Below are positions 32,599 through 40,412 of a DNA stretch of 40,669 bases, one piece after another; position 1 is the stretch's first letter; every line of letters begins with the position of its first letter. Source of the stretch: Pseudomonadota bacterium (GTDB lineage Bacteria; Bdellovibrionota_C; UBA2361; OMII01); assembly GCA_027485595.1 (NCBI GenBank), contig JAIXQT010000155.1, positions 1 to 40,669 of the forward strand, given 5' to 3'. The notes under the pieces are model-generated. The model searched no databases and had not been told where the DNA came from. It saw only the letters and a list, made by a program, of their open reading frames with translations. Position numbers and translations under genes: made by a program.

Positions 32599-33832
32599 CT
32601 ATCATATTGATCATGCCAAACGTTGGGACGATGTCCGAGATATTGGCTCCCAGGATCATCTTCCTCATGGCACCCATGTGAATAAAGCTCGGCGCGCGAA
32701 CATGCGCTCGGTATGGACGACCGGTACCATCAGACACAACGTAAAACCCAAGTTCCCCGTTCGCGCCCTCGATGGCGTTGTATACAGAGCCTTTTGGCGG
32801 CTTCACGCCGTACATAACCAACTCGAAGTGGTTAATCATGCCATCAATCGAGTTATACACTTCGTCCTTCGGAACGAGCGCCACGTGAGGATCACTCACC
32901 ACAATCGGTCCTTCCGGGAGCCTCGCGAGCGCTTGCTCACAGATCTTGAGCGACTCCTCCATCTCTGCGAACCGAACCAGGAACCGGTCGTAGTTATCAC
33001 CTTTAGTTCCAACGGGCACATCAAACTCAAACTCCTCGTAGCTTGAGTAAGGGGTCGCCTTACGGAGGTCGTGTTTAACACCGGAGGCTCGAAGAAGAGG
33101 TCCAGTGAGGCTCATGTTAATCGCCTCATCGGCTGAGAGCACAGCGATATCGCACATACGATCGATGAAGATTCGATTACGGGTGAGGAGTCGATCGCAG
33201 TTTACCAAATGAGCGCGCACCTTCTTAAACGCCACCTGTGCACGTTCAGCGAATCCTGGAGTCAGGTCCTCCTTCACTCCGCCAACGCGCCCGTATGAAA
33301 CCGTGAGTCGAGCGCCCGTTACCTCTTCAATCAAATCCCAAAGGTCCTCGCGCGCCTCCATCATGTAGAGCATTACGGTGAACGCGCCGAGCTCCATCGC
33401 TGACGCGCCGAGACATGTGAGATGGTCAGCCACTCGCGATATCTCTGAGAGAATAACACGAATGTATTGCGCCCGTTTTGGAACCTCGATCTCAAGAAGC
33501 TTCTCGATCGTGAGGCACCACCCAAAATTGTTTATCGCTGGCGAAACGTAGTTAAGACGATCCGTGTAGGGCATCACCTGGTTATAGTCGACCGTCTCCG
33601 ACATCTTTTCGAAGCCTCGGTGGAGATACCCCACGTCAACATCAGCATCCACGATCTTCTCGCCAGAGAGCTCAGCGACGATGCGGATGGTACCATGCGT
33701 AGCCGGATGGGCCGGCCCAAGGTTAACGACCATCGTCTCCGAGTGAAGGTCATCGCCAAGCGCACGCGGCCGAACGTTCGTAGAGATACCGCCTACACCA
33801 AGATCAACTTCAAGAAGCTTTCCATCATTCAT
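32579..33832 (-). CDS. nuoD: NADH-quinone oxidoreductase subunit D
   Basis: The 417-residue 49-kDa-type subunit forms the quinone site together with NuoB. It has NLGPAHPATHGTIRIVAELSGEKIVDADVDVGYLHRGFEK and YTDRLNYVSPAINNFGWCLTIEKLL, and ends in RAPSFIHMGAMRKMILGANISDIVPTFGMINMIGGECDR, all standard. The ATG at 33832 (MNDGKLLEVD) is chosen with a gaaggt ribosome site; the frame is open to 33889, but that stretch overlaps nuoC and is not conserved-looking. Confidence 0.96.
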   Translation of the reverse strand: MNDGKLLEVDLGVGGISTNVRPRALGDDLHSETMVVNLGPAHPATHGTIRIVAELSGEKIVDADVDVGYLHRGFEKMSETVDYNQVMPYTDRLNYVSPAINNFGWCLTIEKLLEIEVPKRAQYIRVILSEISRVADHLTCLGASAMELGAFTVMLYMMEAREDLWDLIEEVTGARLTVSYGRVGGVKEDLTPGFAERAQVAFKKVRAHLVNCDRLLTRNRIFIDRMCDIAVLSADEAINMSLTGPLLRASGVKHDLRKATPYSSYEEFEFDVPVGTKGDNYDRFLVRFAEMEESLKICEQALARLPEGPIVVSDPHVALVPKDEVYNSIDGMINHFELVMYGVKPPKGSVYNAIEGANGELGFYVVSDGTGRPYRAHVRAPSFIHMGAMRKMILGANISDIVPTFGMINMIGGECDR

Positions 33833-33866
33833 AACGTACCTTCTACTCGCGCGAACCTTTTCGCGC

Positions 33867-34484
33867 TTATTTCGTAGAGCCCTGCCCAACCGCGCTCAGC
33901 GAATCTGCCCCACGTGAACGTGACCTCGCTCGAATCGTCACGAGGTCAGGACGATTCATCTGTCGGGCGGTATTTTCAACCTCAGGAGCGCGCAAAGGGA
34001 TTCGAGGTTGCTTGCCCTGCACCGGGTAATCTTTCCGTAGCGGATGTCCAACAAACTCTTCGTACATCAGGATGCGACGCAGGTCGGGGTGCCCTTGAAA
34101 ACGGATACCAAACATGTCCCACACCTCTCGCTCCATGAAGCTCGCGCCAGCCCATAGAGACACGATCGATGGAATCTCTGGGTTGCTCTCTGAAACCGCG
34201 ACTTTTACGGATACTCGCCAGAGCTTGGAGATGCTTAAAAGTTGATACACCACCTCAAACCGCTCGTCGCGAAGATCCATCCAATCGACAGCGGTAAGAT
34301 CCGCGAGAAGGTTGAAGGCGAGCGACGGAGAATTCTTGCACGTTGTGAGCAACTTAGTGAGATTCTCGGGGACTACCGTTACAACGACATCGCCGCGCTC
34401 TATGACTGAATCTTGGAGCTCGTCACCACACTCTTTCTGGAGAGTTTCAAGGAGCTCGCTACTTCTATTATTCGTGTCAACCAT
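33867..34484 (-). CDS. nuoC: NADH-quinone oxidoreductase subunit C
   Basis: The 205-residue 30-kDa-type subunit is recognised by [26 protein letters not shown] and the signature [41 protein letters not shown]. It is a peripheral-arm subunit of complex I. It is the first gene of the nuo operon in this window; nuoA and nuoB, which normally precede it, are not here. The 240 bp upstream separate it from the divergent winged-helix gene. Confidence 0.96.
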   Translation of the reverse strand: MVDTNNRSSELLETLQKECGDELQDSVIERGDVVVTVVPENLTKLLTTCKNSPSLAFNLLADLTAVDWMDLRDERFEVVYQLLSISKLWRVSVKVAVSESNPEIPSIVSLWAGASFMEREVWDMFGIRFQGHPDLRRILMYEEFVGHPLRKDYPVQGKQPRIPLRAPEVENTARQMNRPDLVTIRARSRSRGADSLSAVGQGSTK

Positions 34485-34647
34485 ACGGCCTTGGTTGTAT
34501 CGTAAGCATAGGTAAGTAGCAACGGCACAACGGCACCCTTGCGGCGATAAAACCTCCCTTTAATCGGTAGCTTGGCTCCCCCTATCCCCCTAGACCACCA
34601 ACCACTCCCGGCCTGTCGCCACGGGCATTTTTTCAGATCGGCTGGAT

Positions 34648-34676
34648 TTGCGTATTCGAGCTGTCAGCCGTATACT
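34648..34676 (+). promoter_or_regulatory. sigma-70-type promoter for the winged-helix gene
   Basis: TTGCGT (34648-34653) and TATACT (34671-34676) are spaced exactly 17 bp, about 48 bp before the ATG at 34725. This is the best promoter in the window. Confidence 0.75.
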
Positions 34677-34724
34677 CAAGCACCGGATTACGTCGGTTTA
34701 GTAACGCTGTAAGGAGGATTGAGC

Positions 34725-35030
34725 ATGGAGTCAAATCAAGGTGGCAAAAAGAAGCGTCTCTCACCCTCTTCCGTAAGCCAGATCCAGATTCTGAACGCTC
34801 TCGCCCCGCACCAGGCCATTACGGCTATTGAGCCTCGGCGACTTCAAATCGACGAGATCGCCGAGATAAGCGGGCTTCGCGACGAAAAGGAGACTCAACG
34901 GTTCCTTTTCATCCTTGAGGGACAGAAGCTCGTTTCCCCATTCCCAGAGGGAGACTTTACCTCCAAAACTTGGCAGATAACTAACCAGGGAGTTCAAACC
35001 CTTAAGCAGATCTCGGCGGTGATGGTCTAA
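34725..35030 (+). CDS. small winged-helix-like protein
   Basis: This 101-residue protein begins MESNQGGKKKRLSPSSVSQ and then shows a helix-turn-helix-like arrangement: IQILNALAPHQAITAIEPRRLQIDEIAEISGLRDEKETQRFLFILEGQKLVSPFPEGDFTSKTWQITNQGVQTLKQI. This is the pattern of a winged-helix domain (three helices, then a wing with SKTWQIT) found in MarR- or PadR-like and archaeal-style small regulators. The start is certain: an aaggagg ribosome site ends seven bases before the ATG. A strong promoter and a strong terminator enclose it, so it is an independent transcript. It is divergent from nuo and could act there, but that is inference. Confidence 0.8.
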   Translation: MESNQGGKKKRLSPSSVSQIQILNALAPHQAITAIEPRRLQIDEIAEISGLRDEKETQRFLFILEGQKLVSPFPEGDFTSKTWQITNQGVQTLKQISAVMV

Positions 35031-35051
35031 CAACCTTCCAACGCACGACGT

Positions 35052-35079
35052 AAAAAGCAGGCCTGAGGCCTGCTTTTTT
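35052..35079. terminator. bidirectional intrinsic terminator
   Basis: The stem gcaggcc (35057-35063) and ggcctgc (35067-35073), flanked by A5 and T6, works in both directions. It ends the winged-helix transcript on the plus strand and the HPt gene on the minus strand. Confidence 0.93.
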
Positions 35080-35080
35080 G

Positions 35081-35425
35081 TTAGTCGGAGCTGAGCGCAG
35101 CCACCACCACCTCAAAGTAGCGATTGATATCGTCGATGAGAGCTTCGGCGAGATGCTCAACTCGCTCAACCTCGTCAGCAGCCGCAGCCTTCTCCAAGTT
35201 GACTGCCGCCTGATAGGCTCTAACAGCCCCAACATTTCCCAATGAACCTTTGAGAAGATGCGCATGGCGTTTTACAGCGGGCAGATCCTTATGCCGAACG
35301 TCATGCATAAGTACCATCATCCGGGAATCGCATTGCTCATGACAGAGGTTAATGAGATCCCGCAGGAGAACGAGATCGCCCCCTGCCCGCTCTAAGGCAC
35401 CCGCTTTATCAAAGATATCGCCCAT
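35081..35425 (-). CDS. HPt (histidine phosphotransfer) domain protein
   Basis: The 114-residue protein is a single HPt domain. The phosphorylatable histidine is His56 in VKRHAHLLKGSLGNVGAVRA, matching AHxLKGSxxNxGA; the rest is a four-helix bundle (LINLCHEQCDSRMMVLMHDVRHKD, NLEKAAAADEVERVEHLAEALIDDINRYFEVVV). HPt proteins shuttle phosphate between hybrid histidine kinases and response regulators. No kinase or response regulator is present in the window. It lies 11 bp after the acyl-CoA dehydrogenase gene and is probably co-transcribed with it; the shared terminator follows. Confidence 0.9.
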   Translation of the reverse strand: MGDIFDKAGALERAGGDLVLLRDLINLCHEQCDSRMMVLMHDVRHKDLPAVKRHAHLLKGSLGNVGAVRAYQAAVNLEKAAAADEVERVEHLAEALIDDINRYFEVVVAALSSD

Positions 35426-35436
35426 ATCCCGAGAAA

Positions 35437-36582
35437 CTACCCTTTCAGGAGCTCTCGAGCGATGACGACCCGTTGAATTTGGCTCGTTCCCTCATAGATT
35501 TGAAGGAGCTTGGCGTCCCGCATTAATTTCTCTACTGGATAGTCCTTCGTGTAACCGTAGCCACCAAAGATCTGTACGGCGTCGGTCGTGACCTGCATCG
35601 CCGTATCGGCGCTCATGCGTTTCGCCATACTCGACTCTACCGAGGCCGACGCACCCTGGTCGAGCATCCAAGCCGAACGCCACGTAAGCAATCGAGACGC
35701 GTCTACCGCGGTAGCCATATCGGCTAACATGAATTGAATGCCTTGGAAGGAGCTAATCGCTGAGCCGAACTGCTTGCGCTCTTTAGAATAGGCGAGCGCA
35801 TGATCAAACGCGGCTCGACCGATTCCGACAGCGATAGCGGCCGTCATCGGCCGGCTCGCGTCCAGGGTCTGCATGGCGATCTTAAATCCGTCCCCGAGCC
35901 CCCCAATCATATGATCCTTCGGCACTCGCACGTTATCGAATGTGACCACACAGGTGTCTGAACACCGCTGCCCCATCTTATTCTCGTGATGCCCGACGGA
36001 AACTCCAGGAGTTGAACGCGGCACAACGACGCAACAGATCCCTTTGTGTCGCTTCGTTCGATCGTGCGACGCGAATACAGTGAACTGCGAGGCGTAGCCG
36101 GCGTTTGTTATCCACTGCTTCGAGCCGTTAATGATCCAAGAGTCTCCACCATCCTCAATAGTGGTTTGGAGCCCAGCGGCGTCAGAGCCCGCACCTGGCT
36201 CAGTAAGACAGAACGATGCGAACTGCCCACTTGATACAACCGGCTCAAGGAAACGCTTCTTTTGGTCCTCAGTTCCACCGATCTTTATCGGCGTCAACGC
36301 GAGGTCGTTCGCTACCATCGAGGTCCCAAAGCCGGAGCAACCCCACGCAATCTCCTCAATCACGAGACACGCGTCAAAGATACCGAGGCCACTTCCACCA
36401 TACTCGGCAGGGATGGTGAGATTTATCAATCCAAGGGCATGCCCCTCTTGAATGATACCCTTTGGAAACTCCGCTCGCTCATCGAGAGCGGCAGCTACGG
36501 GACGAATCTTCTCTATCGCGAAACGGGAAGCTATCTCCCGTAAAGACTCTTGCTCAGACGACAGTCCACTGAGAGGCAACAT
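35437..36582 (-). CDS. acyl-CoA dehydrogenase
   Basis: The 381-residue flavoenzyme oxidises acyl-CoA to trans-2-enoyl-CoA. Blocks are [91 protein letters not shown] and [39 protein letters not shown]. The catalytic Glu is in YEGTSQIQ (about residue 364), the position used by short/medium-chain and butyryl-CoA type enzymes rather than isovaleryl-CoA dehydrogenase. The ATG at 36582 has an aggag ribosome site six bases upstream. The IclR-type gene upstream may control it. Electron transfer flavoprotein genes are not in the window. Confidence 0.95.
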   Translation of the reverse strand: MLPLSGLSSEQESLREIASRFAIEKIRPVAAALDERAEFPKGIIQEGHALGLINLTIPAEYGGSGLGIFDACLVIEEIAWGCSGFGTSMVANDLALTPIKIGGTEDQKKRFLEPVVSSGQFASFCLTEPGAGSDAAGLQTTIEDGGDSWIINGSKQWITNAGYASQFTVFASHDRTKRHKGICCVVVPRSTPGVSVGHHENKMGQRCSDTCVVTFDNVRVPKDHMIGGLGDGFKIAMQTLDASRPMTAAIAVGIGRAAFDHALAYSKERKQFGSAISSFQGIQFMLADMATAVDASRLLTWRSAWMLDQGASASVESSMAKRMSADTAMQVTTDAVQIFGGYGYTKDYPVEKLMRDAKLLQIYEGTSQIQRVVIARELLKG

Positions 36583-36619
36583 CACCCACTCCTACACAGA
36601 TACTAACCCACAAATGACT

Positions 36620-36640
36620 GGGCCCCTTGAGAAGGGGCCC
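36620..36640 (-). terminator. hairpin between the IclR-type gene and the acyl-CoA dehydrogenase gene
   Basis: A perfect 9-bp stem, gggcccctt (36620-36628) with aaggggccc (36632-36640), loop gag, starts seven bases after the IclR-type stop. The following T-run (minus strand) is poor, so it may only reduce read-through. Confidence 0.55.
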
Positions 36641-36646
36641 GAAGAA

Positions 36647-37513
36647 CTACTTCATGATTCGAGCCGCAGCCCCAACCACTGGCTGAGGCTGTCCCCCCGT
36701 GGTAGCGGGAGTGGTTGGCTGCTGAGTAACTGGTGGCGCACTGACCTCCTTCTCAAGCGAGGTTGAGAGACCAGACTTCGACGCGCCGAGAGCTGTCGAG
36801 AGAGCGGCCGCAGCCTCCTCGATCTTCGGCGTGATGAGGTCAAGCTTAGCGCGGTACTGAGGCACGAGCACCTCAATCGCACCTACTACTTCGTTGTTAT
36901 TTCCACGAACGATCCTGCATATCGACACAACGTCAGCCTCGATCGCACCGCGGTCAACGATCTGACCTGTAGAACGGAGCTCAGGCAACTGATTTCGGAT
37001 AGCTACATCTTGCACCGTGTTGCCAGCGAGAAGCTCATTGAGCGTGGCGTCGGGAAGCTGCGCTGTGAGGAGTCGCCCTGCGGCGCTCAACTTAGCTGGG
37101 AACGAAACGGCGATACGAGGAGAAGCCTTCACAGGACGCTTCGACTCGATGCTGATTGGGAACTGAACGCTACCAGCTTGAAGGACCGCAATACTCACGG
37201 TTTCACCTATCGCCTCAGAGAGAGCCTTCACGATAGGAAGCCCCCGACCAACGAGTGAGCTCTGGGTGAGATATGCCTGACCCATTTGAAGAGCCTTCAC
37301 ACCGAGACGATAATCCTCAGTCTCCTTGTTCTGGTCGACATAGCCACGCAACTCAAGGGTAGCGAGAAGACGAAACACGTTGTTCTTGTGCAACTTGAGA
37401 CGCTTGGAAAGCTCAGTAACACCAACCTCTCCCGCCGCTTTGCAGAGCTCCTCAAGCACATCAAGAGCATGAGATACGGACTGGATCATGTAATTCGATT
37501 TCTCGCGCTTCAT
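36647..37513 (-). CDS. IclR-family transcriptional regulator
   Basis: The 288-residue protein has the IclR winged helix at about residues 10-72 (IQSVSHALDVLEELCKAAGEVGVTELSKRLKLHKNNVFRLLATLELRGYVDQ) and an IclR effector-binding domain at about 85-250 (ETVSIAVLQAGSVQFPISIES, FPAKLSAAGRLLTAQLPDATL, and the late signature DVVSICRIVRGNNNEVVGAIEVLVPQ). The linking block YRLGVKALQMG is typical. After residue 255 it has a 34-residue Pro/Thr/Gln/Val-rich tail, not usual for IclR proteins. IclR members often regulate acyl, aromatic or glyoxylate metabolism; the acyl-CoA dehydrogenase just downstream is a natural candidate target. Confidence 0.9.
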   Translation of the reverse strand: MKREKSNYMIQSVSHALDVLEELCKAAGEVGVTELSKRLKLHKNNVFRLLATLELRGYVDQNKETEDYRLGVKALQMGQAYLTQSSLVGRGLPIVKALSEAIGETVSIAVLQAGSVQFPISIESKRPVKASPRIAVSFPAKLSAAGRLLTAQLPDATLNELLAGNTVQDVAIRNQLPELRSTGQIVDRGAIEADVVSICRIVRGNNNEVVGAIEVLVPQYRAKLDLITPKIEEAAAALSTALGASKSGLSTSLEKEVSAPPVTQQPTTPATTGGQPQPVVGAAARIMK

Positions 37514-37667
37514 AAGTTGCTAATTCCTGACTTGGTAGTTTTTACCTAAAATTTTTGACGTAAATCCCGCTGGGGAAAGCTAAAACAAACGCTTTATCAC
37601 CCTATGCAGTGGCTTTTAACCGAGATGCGCCCCTGAGCACAATAACGTTTTATAGCCCTTTGTCCGT

Positions 37668-37696
37668 GGTATAACAGGGCGATCCCCGTAGCGCAA
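37668..37696 (-). promoter_or_regulatory. possible promoter for the IclR-type gene
   Basis: On the minus strand TTGCGC (37696-37691) and TATACC (37673-37668) are 17 bp apart, about 150 bp before the ATG at 37513. This leaves a long leader, so it is uncertain. Confidence 0.4.
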
Positions 37697-37770
37697 CGTA
37701 CTATTTTTAATAGGTTTTCATCTTGCTCGCCACGCTCAGGTGGAGCAGAAACCTACTTGACGACGCAAGG

Positions 37771-38538
37771 CTACGCGCCTCCACCAGACTGAAGCAGGTC
37801 CTCGACGAGGTAGAGACCGGCACTCCGCTTGAGCAATCGCTCCATCAGAACCACAGCACCCGAGCCAAAGATAGCCCTATTTTGAGAGCGCTGCGTGAGC
37901 TCGATCCGTTCACCATTACCCAGGAAATACACTGTATGATCGCCAGGGACGTCGCCACCTCGAAGCGAAACGACCCCTATCTCCCCCTCCTTGCGCAGCC
38001 CCTCTCGCCCAAAAATCACGCTCTCAGGCGAAGTAGTGAGGCCGGATATCACGTTGAGCGCAGTTCCTGACGGCGCGTCTTTTTTCATGCGGTGGTGAAT
38101 CTCCATAACCTCTATGTCAAAAGATGGGCCGAGGATGTTTTGCAAATACCGAGCCGCCATCTTCAACGCAGTCGCCGCGAGCGAGGTATTAGGAGCAATG
38201 CACACGGGCGCGACGCGAGCACACTCTTCAATTACCCGACTATCATCAGCACTCAATCCCGTAGTGGCGACGATAAGGGGCTTTTTGAACTCAGCACAGA
38301 GCCGAGCCACAGATACAGATGAAGCTGGCGTGGAAAAATCGATGACGCCATCACAGGTGGCGAGAGTGGCAAAATCAGAGGAGTATGATACCCCGGTCGA
38401 ACCGATCTCCTCTCCGAGCCGGGATGAGCCCGAGGATACCAGAGCCACCTGAAGCTTACTCGAAGAACTCGATAACAGAGCCTCAACAACATATCGCCCC
38501 GTTCTTCCACTTGCTCCTACGACACCGATCCGATTCAT
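37771..38538 (-). CDS. dapB: 4-hydroxy-tetrahydrodipicolinate reductase
   Basis: The 255-residue enzyme makes tetrahydrodipicolinate for lysine and diaminopimelate synthesis. The nucleotide-binding start is IGVVGASGRTGRYVVEAL (residues 4-21), followed by VIDFSTP and ATTGL. The catalytic block EIHHRMKKDAPSGTA (146-160) contains His148, His149 and Lys152. Length is slightly below the usual 265-275. It overlaps dapA by 4 bp (ATGA), so the two are co-translated. Confidence 0.97.
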   Translation of the reverse strand: MNRIGVVGASGRTGRYVVEALLSSSSSKLQVALVSSGSSRLGEEIGSTGVSYSSDFATLATCDGVIDFSTPASSVSVARLCAEFKKPLIVATTGLSADDSRVIEECARVAPVCIAPNTSLAATALKMAARYLQNILGPSFDIEVMEIHHRMKKDAPSGTALNVISGLTTSPESVIFGREGLRKEGEIGVVSLRGGDVPGDHTVYFLGNGERIELTQRSQNRAIFGSGAVVLMERLLKRSAGLYLVEDLLQSGGGA

Positions 38539-39425
38539 CCTACAAACTCCTTACATACCCTCTCGAAGTTCGTTGGCGCGAGCGCGGTAAGGGGCAAGCG
38601 AACCGTTTCGTTCTCTATCACTCCCATGCGCGCCAACGCAGTCTTAATAGGCACAGGATTCGCCTCGATGAACGCCGCTCGCATGCGGGGCACTAAGCCG
38701 AGCTGCAATCGACGAGCCTCAACAGTATCGCCACGCTCGAACGCGTCGTAGAGCGCGACCATCTCTTCCGGGAAGGCGTTCGCGACTACCGAGATAATCC
38801 CCCGACCTCCGTACGCGAGGGTCGCCAAGAATAGCGAATCATCTCCGGAGAGCACCTGACAATCCTCTCGCACCGTGAGCATCGTATCCGCGAGCAGATC
38901 GATCGAACCGCTCGCCTCTTTAATGGAGGAGATAATCCCCTGCTGGCTGAGCGCTCCAAGGGTCGCTGGCGCGATGGCGACACCACTCCGTCCCGGAACA
39001 TTGTAGGCGATCAGTGGTAATCCGCTCGCCGCTTGAATCGCTTTAAAGTGCTCGAGGATTCCCAGCTGGGAAGGCTTGTTATACGGCGGAGTAGCTACGA
39101 GAATCGCGTCACATCCGAGCTCCTTTATAGTGCGAGCCATCTCAACAGCGCGATGAGTTGAGCTCACGGAGATACCAGCGATACAAGGCATCTTCCCCCG
39201 AGTAGCCGCTCGAGTGAAGGTGACTACCTCAACATACTCAGCCTCCGAAAGGGTCGAGGCTTCCCCGGTCGAACCGCACGCGACAACACCATGCACCTTG
39301 CCCCCTATCTGCTTCTCAATCAGCCTCCCGAGAGACTTGAGATCCACCTTGGAGCCATCTTTCGCAAACGGAGTAACGAGTGCTGGAATAACTCCACGTA
39401 ACGTTAGGGTGGGTGATGCGGTCAT
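38535..39425 (-). CDS. dapA: 4-hydroxy-tetrahydrodipicolinate synthase
   Basis: The 296-residue aldolase condenses pyruvate with aspartate semialdehyde. The catalytic lysine is Lys169 in IISSIKEASGSIDL, the proton-relay tyrosine is Tyr141 in LIAYNVPGRSGV, and VVACGSTGEASTLS (47-60) supplies the Thr/substrate loop. Length and blocks are normal. A gagg ribosome site precedes the ATG. It is the first gene of the dapA-dapB pair, and both sit downstream of rpoD and a lipoprotein gene, separated by a 371-bp region that contains a palindromic element. Confidence 0.97.
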   Translation of the reverse strand: MTASPTLTLRGVIPALVTPFAKDGSKVDLKSLGRLIEKQIGGKVHGVVACGSTGEASTLSEAEYVEVVTFTRAATRGKMPCIAGISVSSTHRAVEMARTIKELGCDAILVATPPYNKPSQLGILEHFKAIQAASGLPLIAYNVPGRSGVAIAPATLGALSQQGIISSIKEASGSIDLLADTMLTVREDCQVLSGDDSLFLATLAYGGRGIISVVANAFPEEMVALYDAFERGDTVEARRLQLGLVPRMRAAFIEANPVPIKTALARMGVIENETVRLPLTALAPTNFERVCKEFVG

Positions 39426-39796
39426 GACACGATCCTCGCAGAAAATGTGAGCAACAACGCGTTACTCGTGGGTGGCACGGTACTCTGCGCCACGACAAAA
39501 ATCAAAGAAACTTTTGGGTTCCGAAATCTTCAGAAACACGAACGATAACGAACTCCGCAGACAGTCTCCGTCCTATCTCATACTCGTGCGTCATCGTTAG
39601 CGATGCAGTCGAAAGATTCGCGTCGAATCCCTAACCGAAAGGCTACCCTAGGGAAGCGAGGCAAAACCTGCTAGTAGTTTAATTGTGAACGCCGACACGT
39701 GAATGTTCACGTTTACGAGCACGTTTACGGGGGGAGTTGCCTCGCTACCCTAGCAACCAACAATCGAGAGATCTGCGCCCACTCTTCAGAACGCGC
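39426..39796. other. intergenic region upstream of dapA
   Basis: No gene is visible in these 371 bases. They contain the palindromic element at 39648-39753 and must hold the dapA promoter; only a weak TTGATT/TACCGT pair was seen around 39500. No lysine-riboswitch fold was recognised. Confidence 0.55.
39648..39753. repeat. palindromic element with 17-bp terminal inverted repeats
   Basis: The arms ctagggaagcgaggcaa (39648-39664) and ttgcctcgctaccctag (39737-39753) are inverted repeats with 16 of 17 matches, 72 bp apart. Between them lie the palindrome acgtgaa-tg-ttcacgt (39697-39712) and two copies of acgtttacg at 12-bp period (39709-39717 and 39721-39729). The same cores build the element at 8450-8548. 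It resembles a short non-coding mobile or structural repeat. Confidence 0.8.
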
Positions 39797-40399
39797 TTAC
39801 GAGATCGCCCCACGATCATCGAGAGAGGTATCATCTTCAATGACTTCAGTAGCGGGCACCATGGCGATATCACTCGCGCTGCCCTTAAAGGTCACACGAG
39901 CAACCTCTTTCACCGCCCCATCGGTTCCGCCCTGATTACGCGGAACAACCTGGTACATGTAGGTCGTTGAGGGCTTTGCGGTGGTGTCGACGAAGGTAAA
40001 TTTCGTGAACTCCTCCGGACTCTCAATAGTTCGCCCAATCTTCCCCTGGGCGCGAGCCTCCTTTCGTAAACTCTCCCGCATGACGACATGTTGGTCTCTG
40101 ACAAAACCGATCGTCTCGAAGCGAACCCGGGGATTGGTCTCATCACCTTTCTGCGCAATCACTTTTCGCTGGATCGCGTAACCATCGATAGACGTCAGCT
40201 CCTTACCCCGACGATCCTCATCAGGTGCGGTCCAGGCGAAGAACACCCCACTCTCTGAAGCTGATACCGTCAGCACATCAACTGGCTTCGGCGCGAACAT
40301 CTCAGGAGGAAGGGGCGCCTTATACCGCCCACATCCTGTCACGCACATGGAACCAACAAGAACCACCACAACCGAAAGAACCAAGGCGAAACGCTTCAT
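39797..40399 (-). CDS. lipoprotein with a fibronectin-III-like domain
   Basis: The 200-residue protein begins MKRFALVLSVVVVLVGSMCVTGCGRYKAPLPPE; the lipobox VTGC predicts lipidation of the cysteine near residue 23, and the CGxxxxPLPPE start recalls small lipoproteins often encoded near lysA/dap genes. The ATG at 40399 is chosen over an upstream-open frame because it gives the proper signal peptide. The rest looks like one FN3-type beta sandwich (VLTVSASESGVFFAWTAPDEDRRG, YAIQRKV, FVDTTAKPSTTYMYQVVPRNQGG). It should face the periplasm or the inner side of the outer membrane. It follows rpoD by 13 bp, so it is likely co-transcribed from it. Confidence 0.85.
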   Translation of the reverse strand: MKRFALVLSVVVVLVGSMCVTGCGRYKAPLPPEMFAPKPVDVLTVSASESGVFFAWTAPDEDRRGKELTSIDGYAIQRKVIAQKGDETNPRVRFETIGFVRDQHVVMRESLRKEARAQGKIGRTIESPEEFTKFTFVDTTAKPSTTYMYQVVPRNQGGTDGAVKEVARVTFKGSASDIAMVPATEVIEDDTSLDDRGAIS

Positions 40400-40412
40400 C
40401 AGCTCAACCTTT

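Noticed and set aside
39426-39600. Possible lysine riboswitch before dapA
   Set aside because: No conserved multi-helix core could be traced; the region is short and the palindromic element further upstream does not resemble one.
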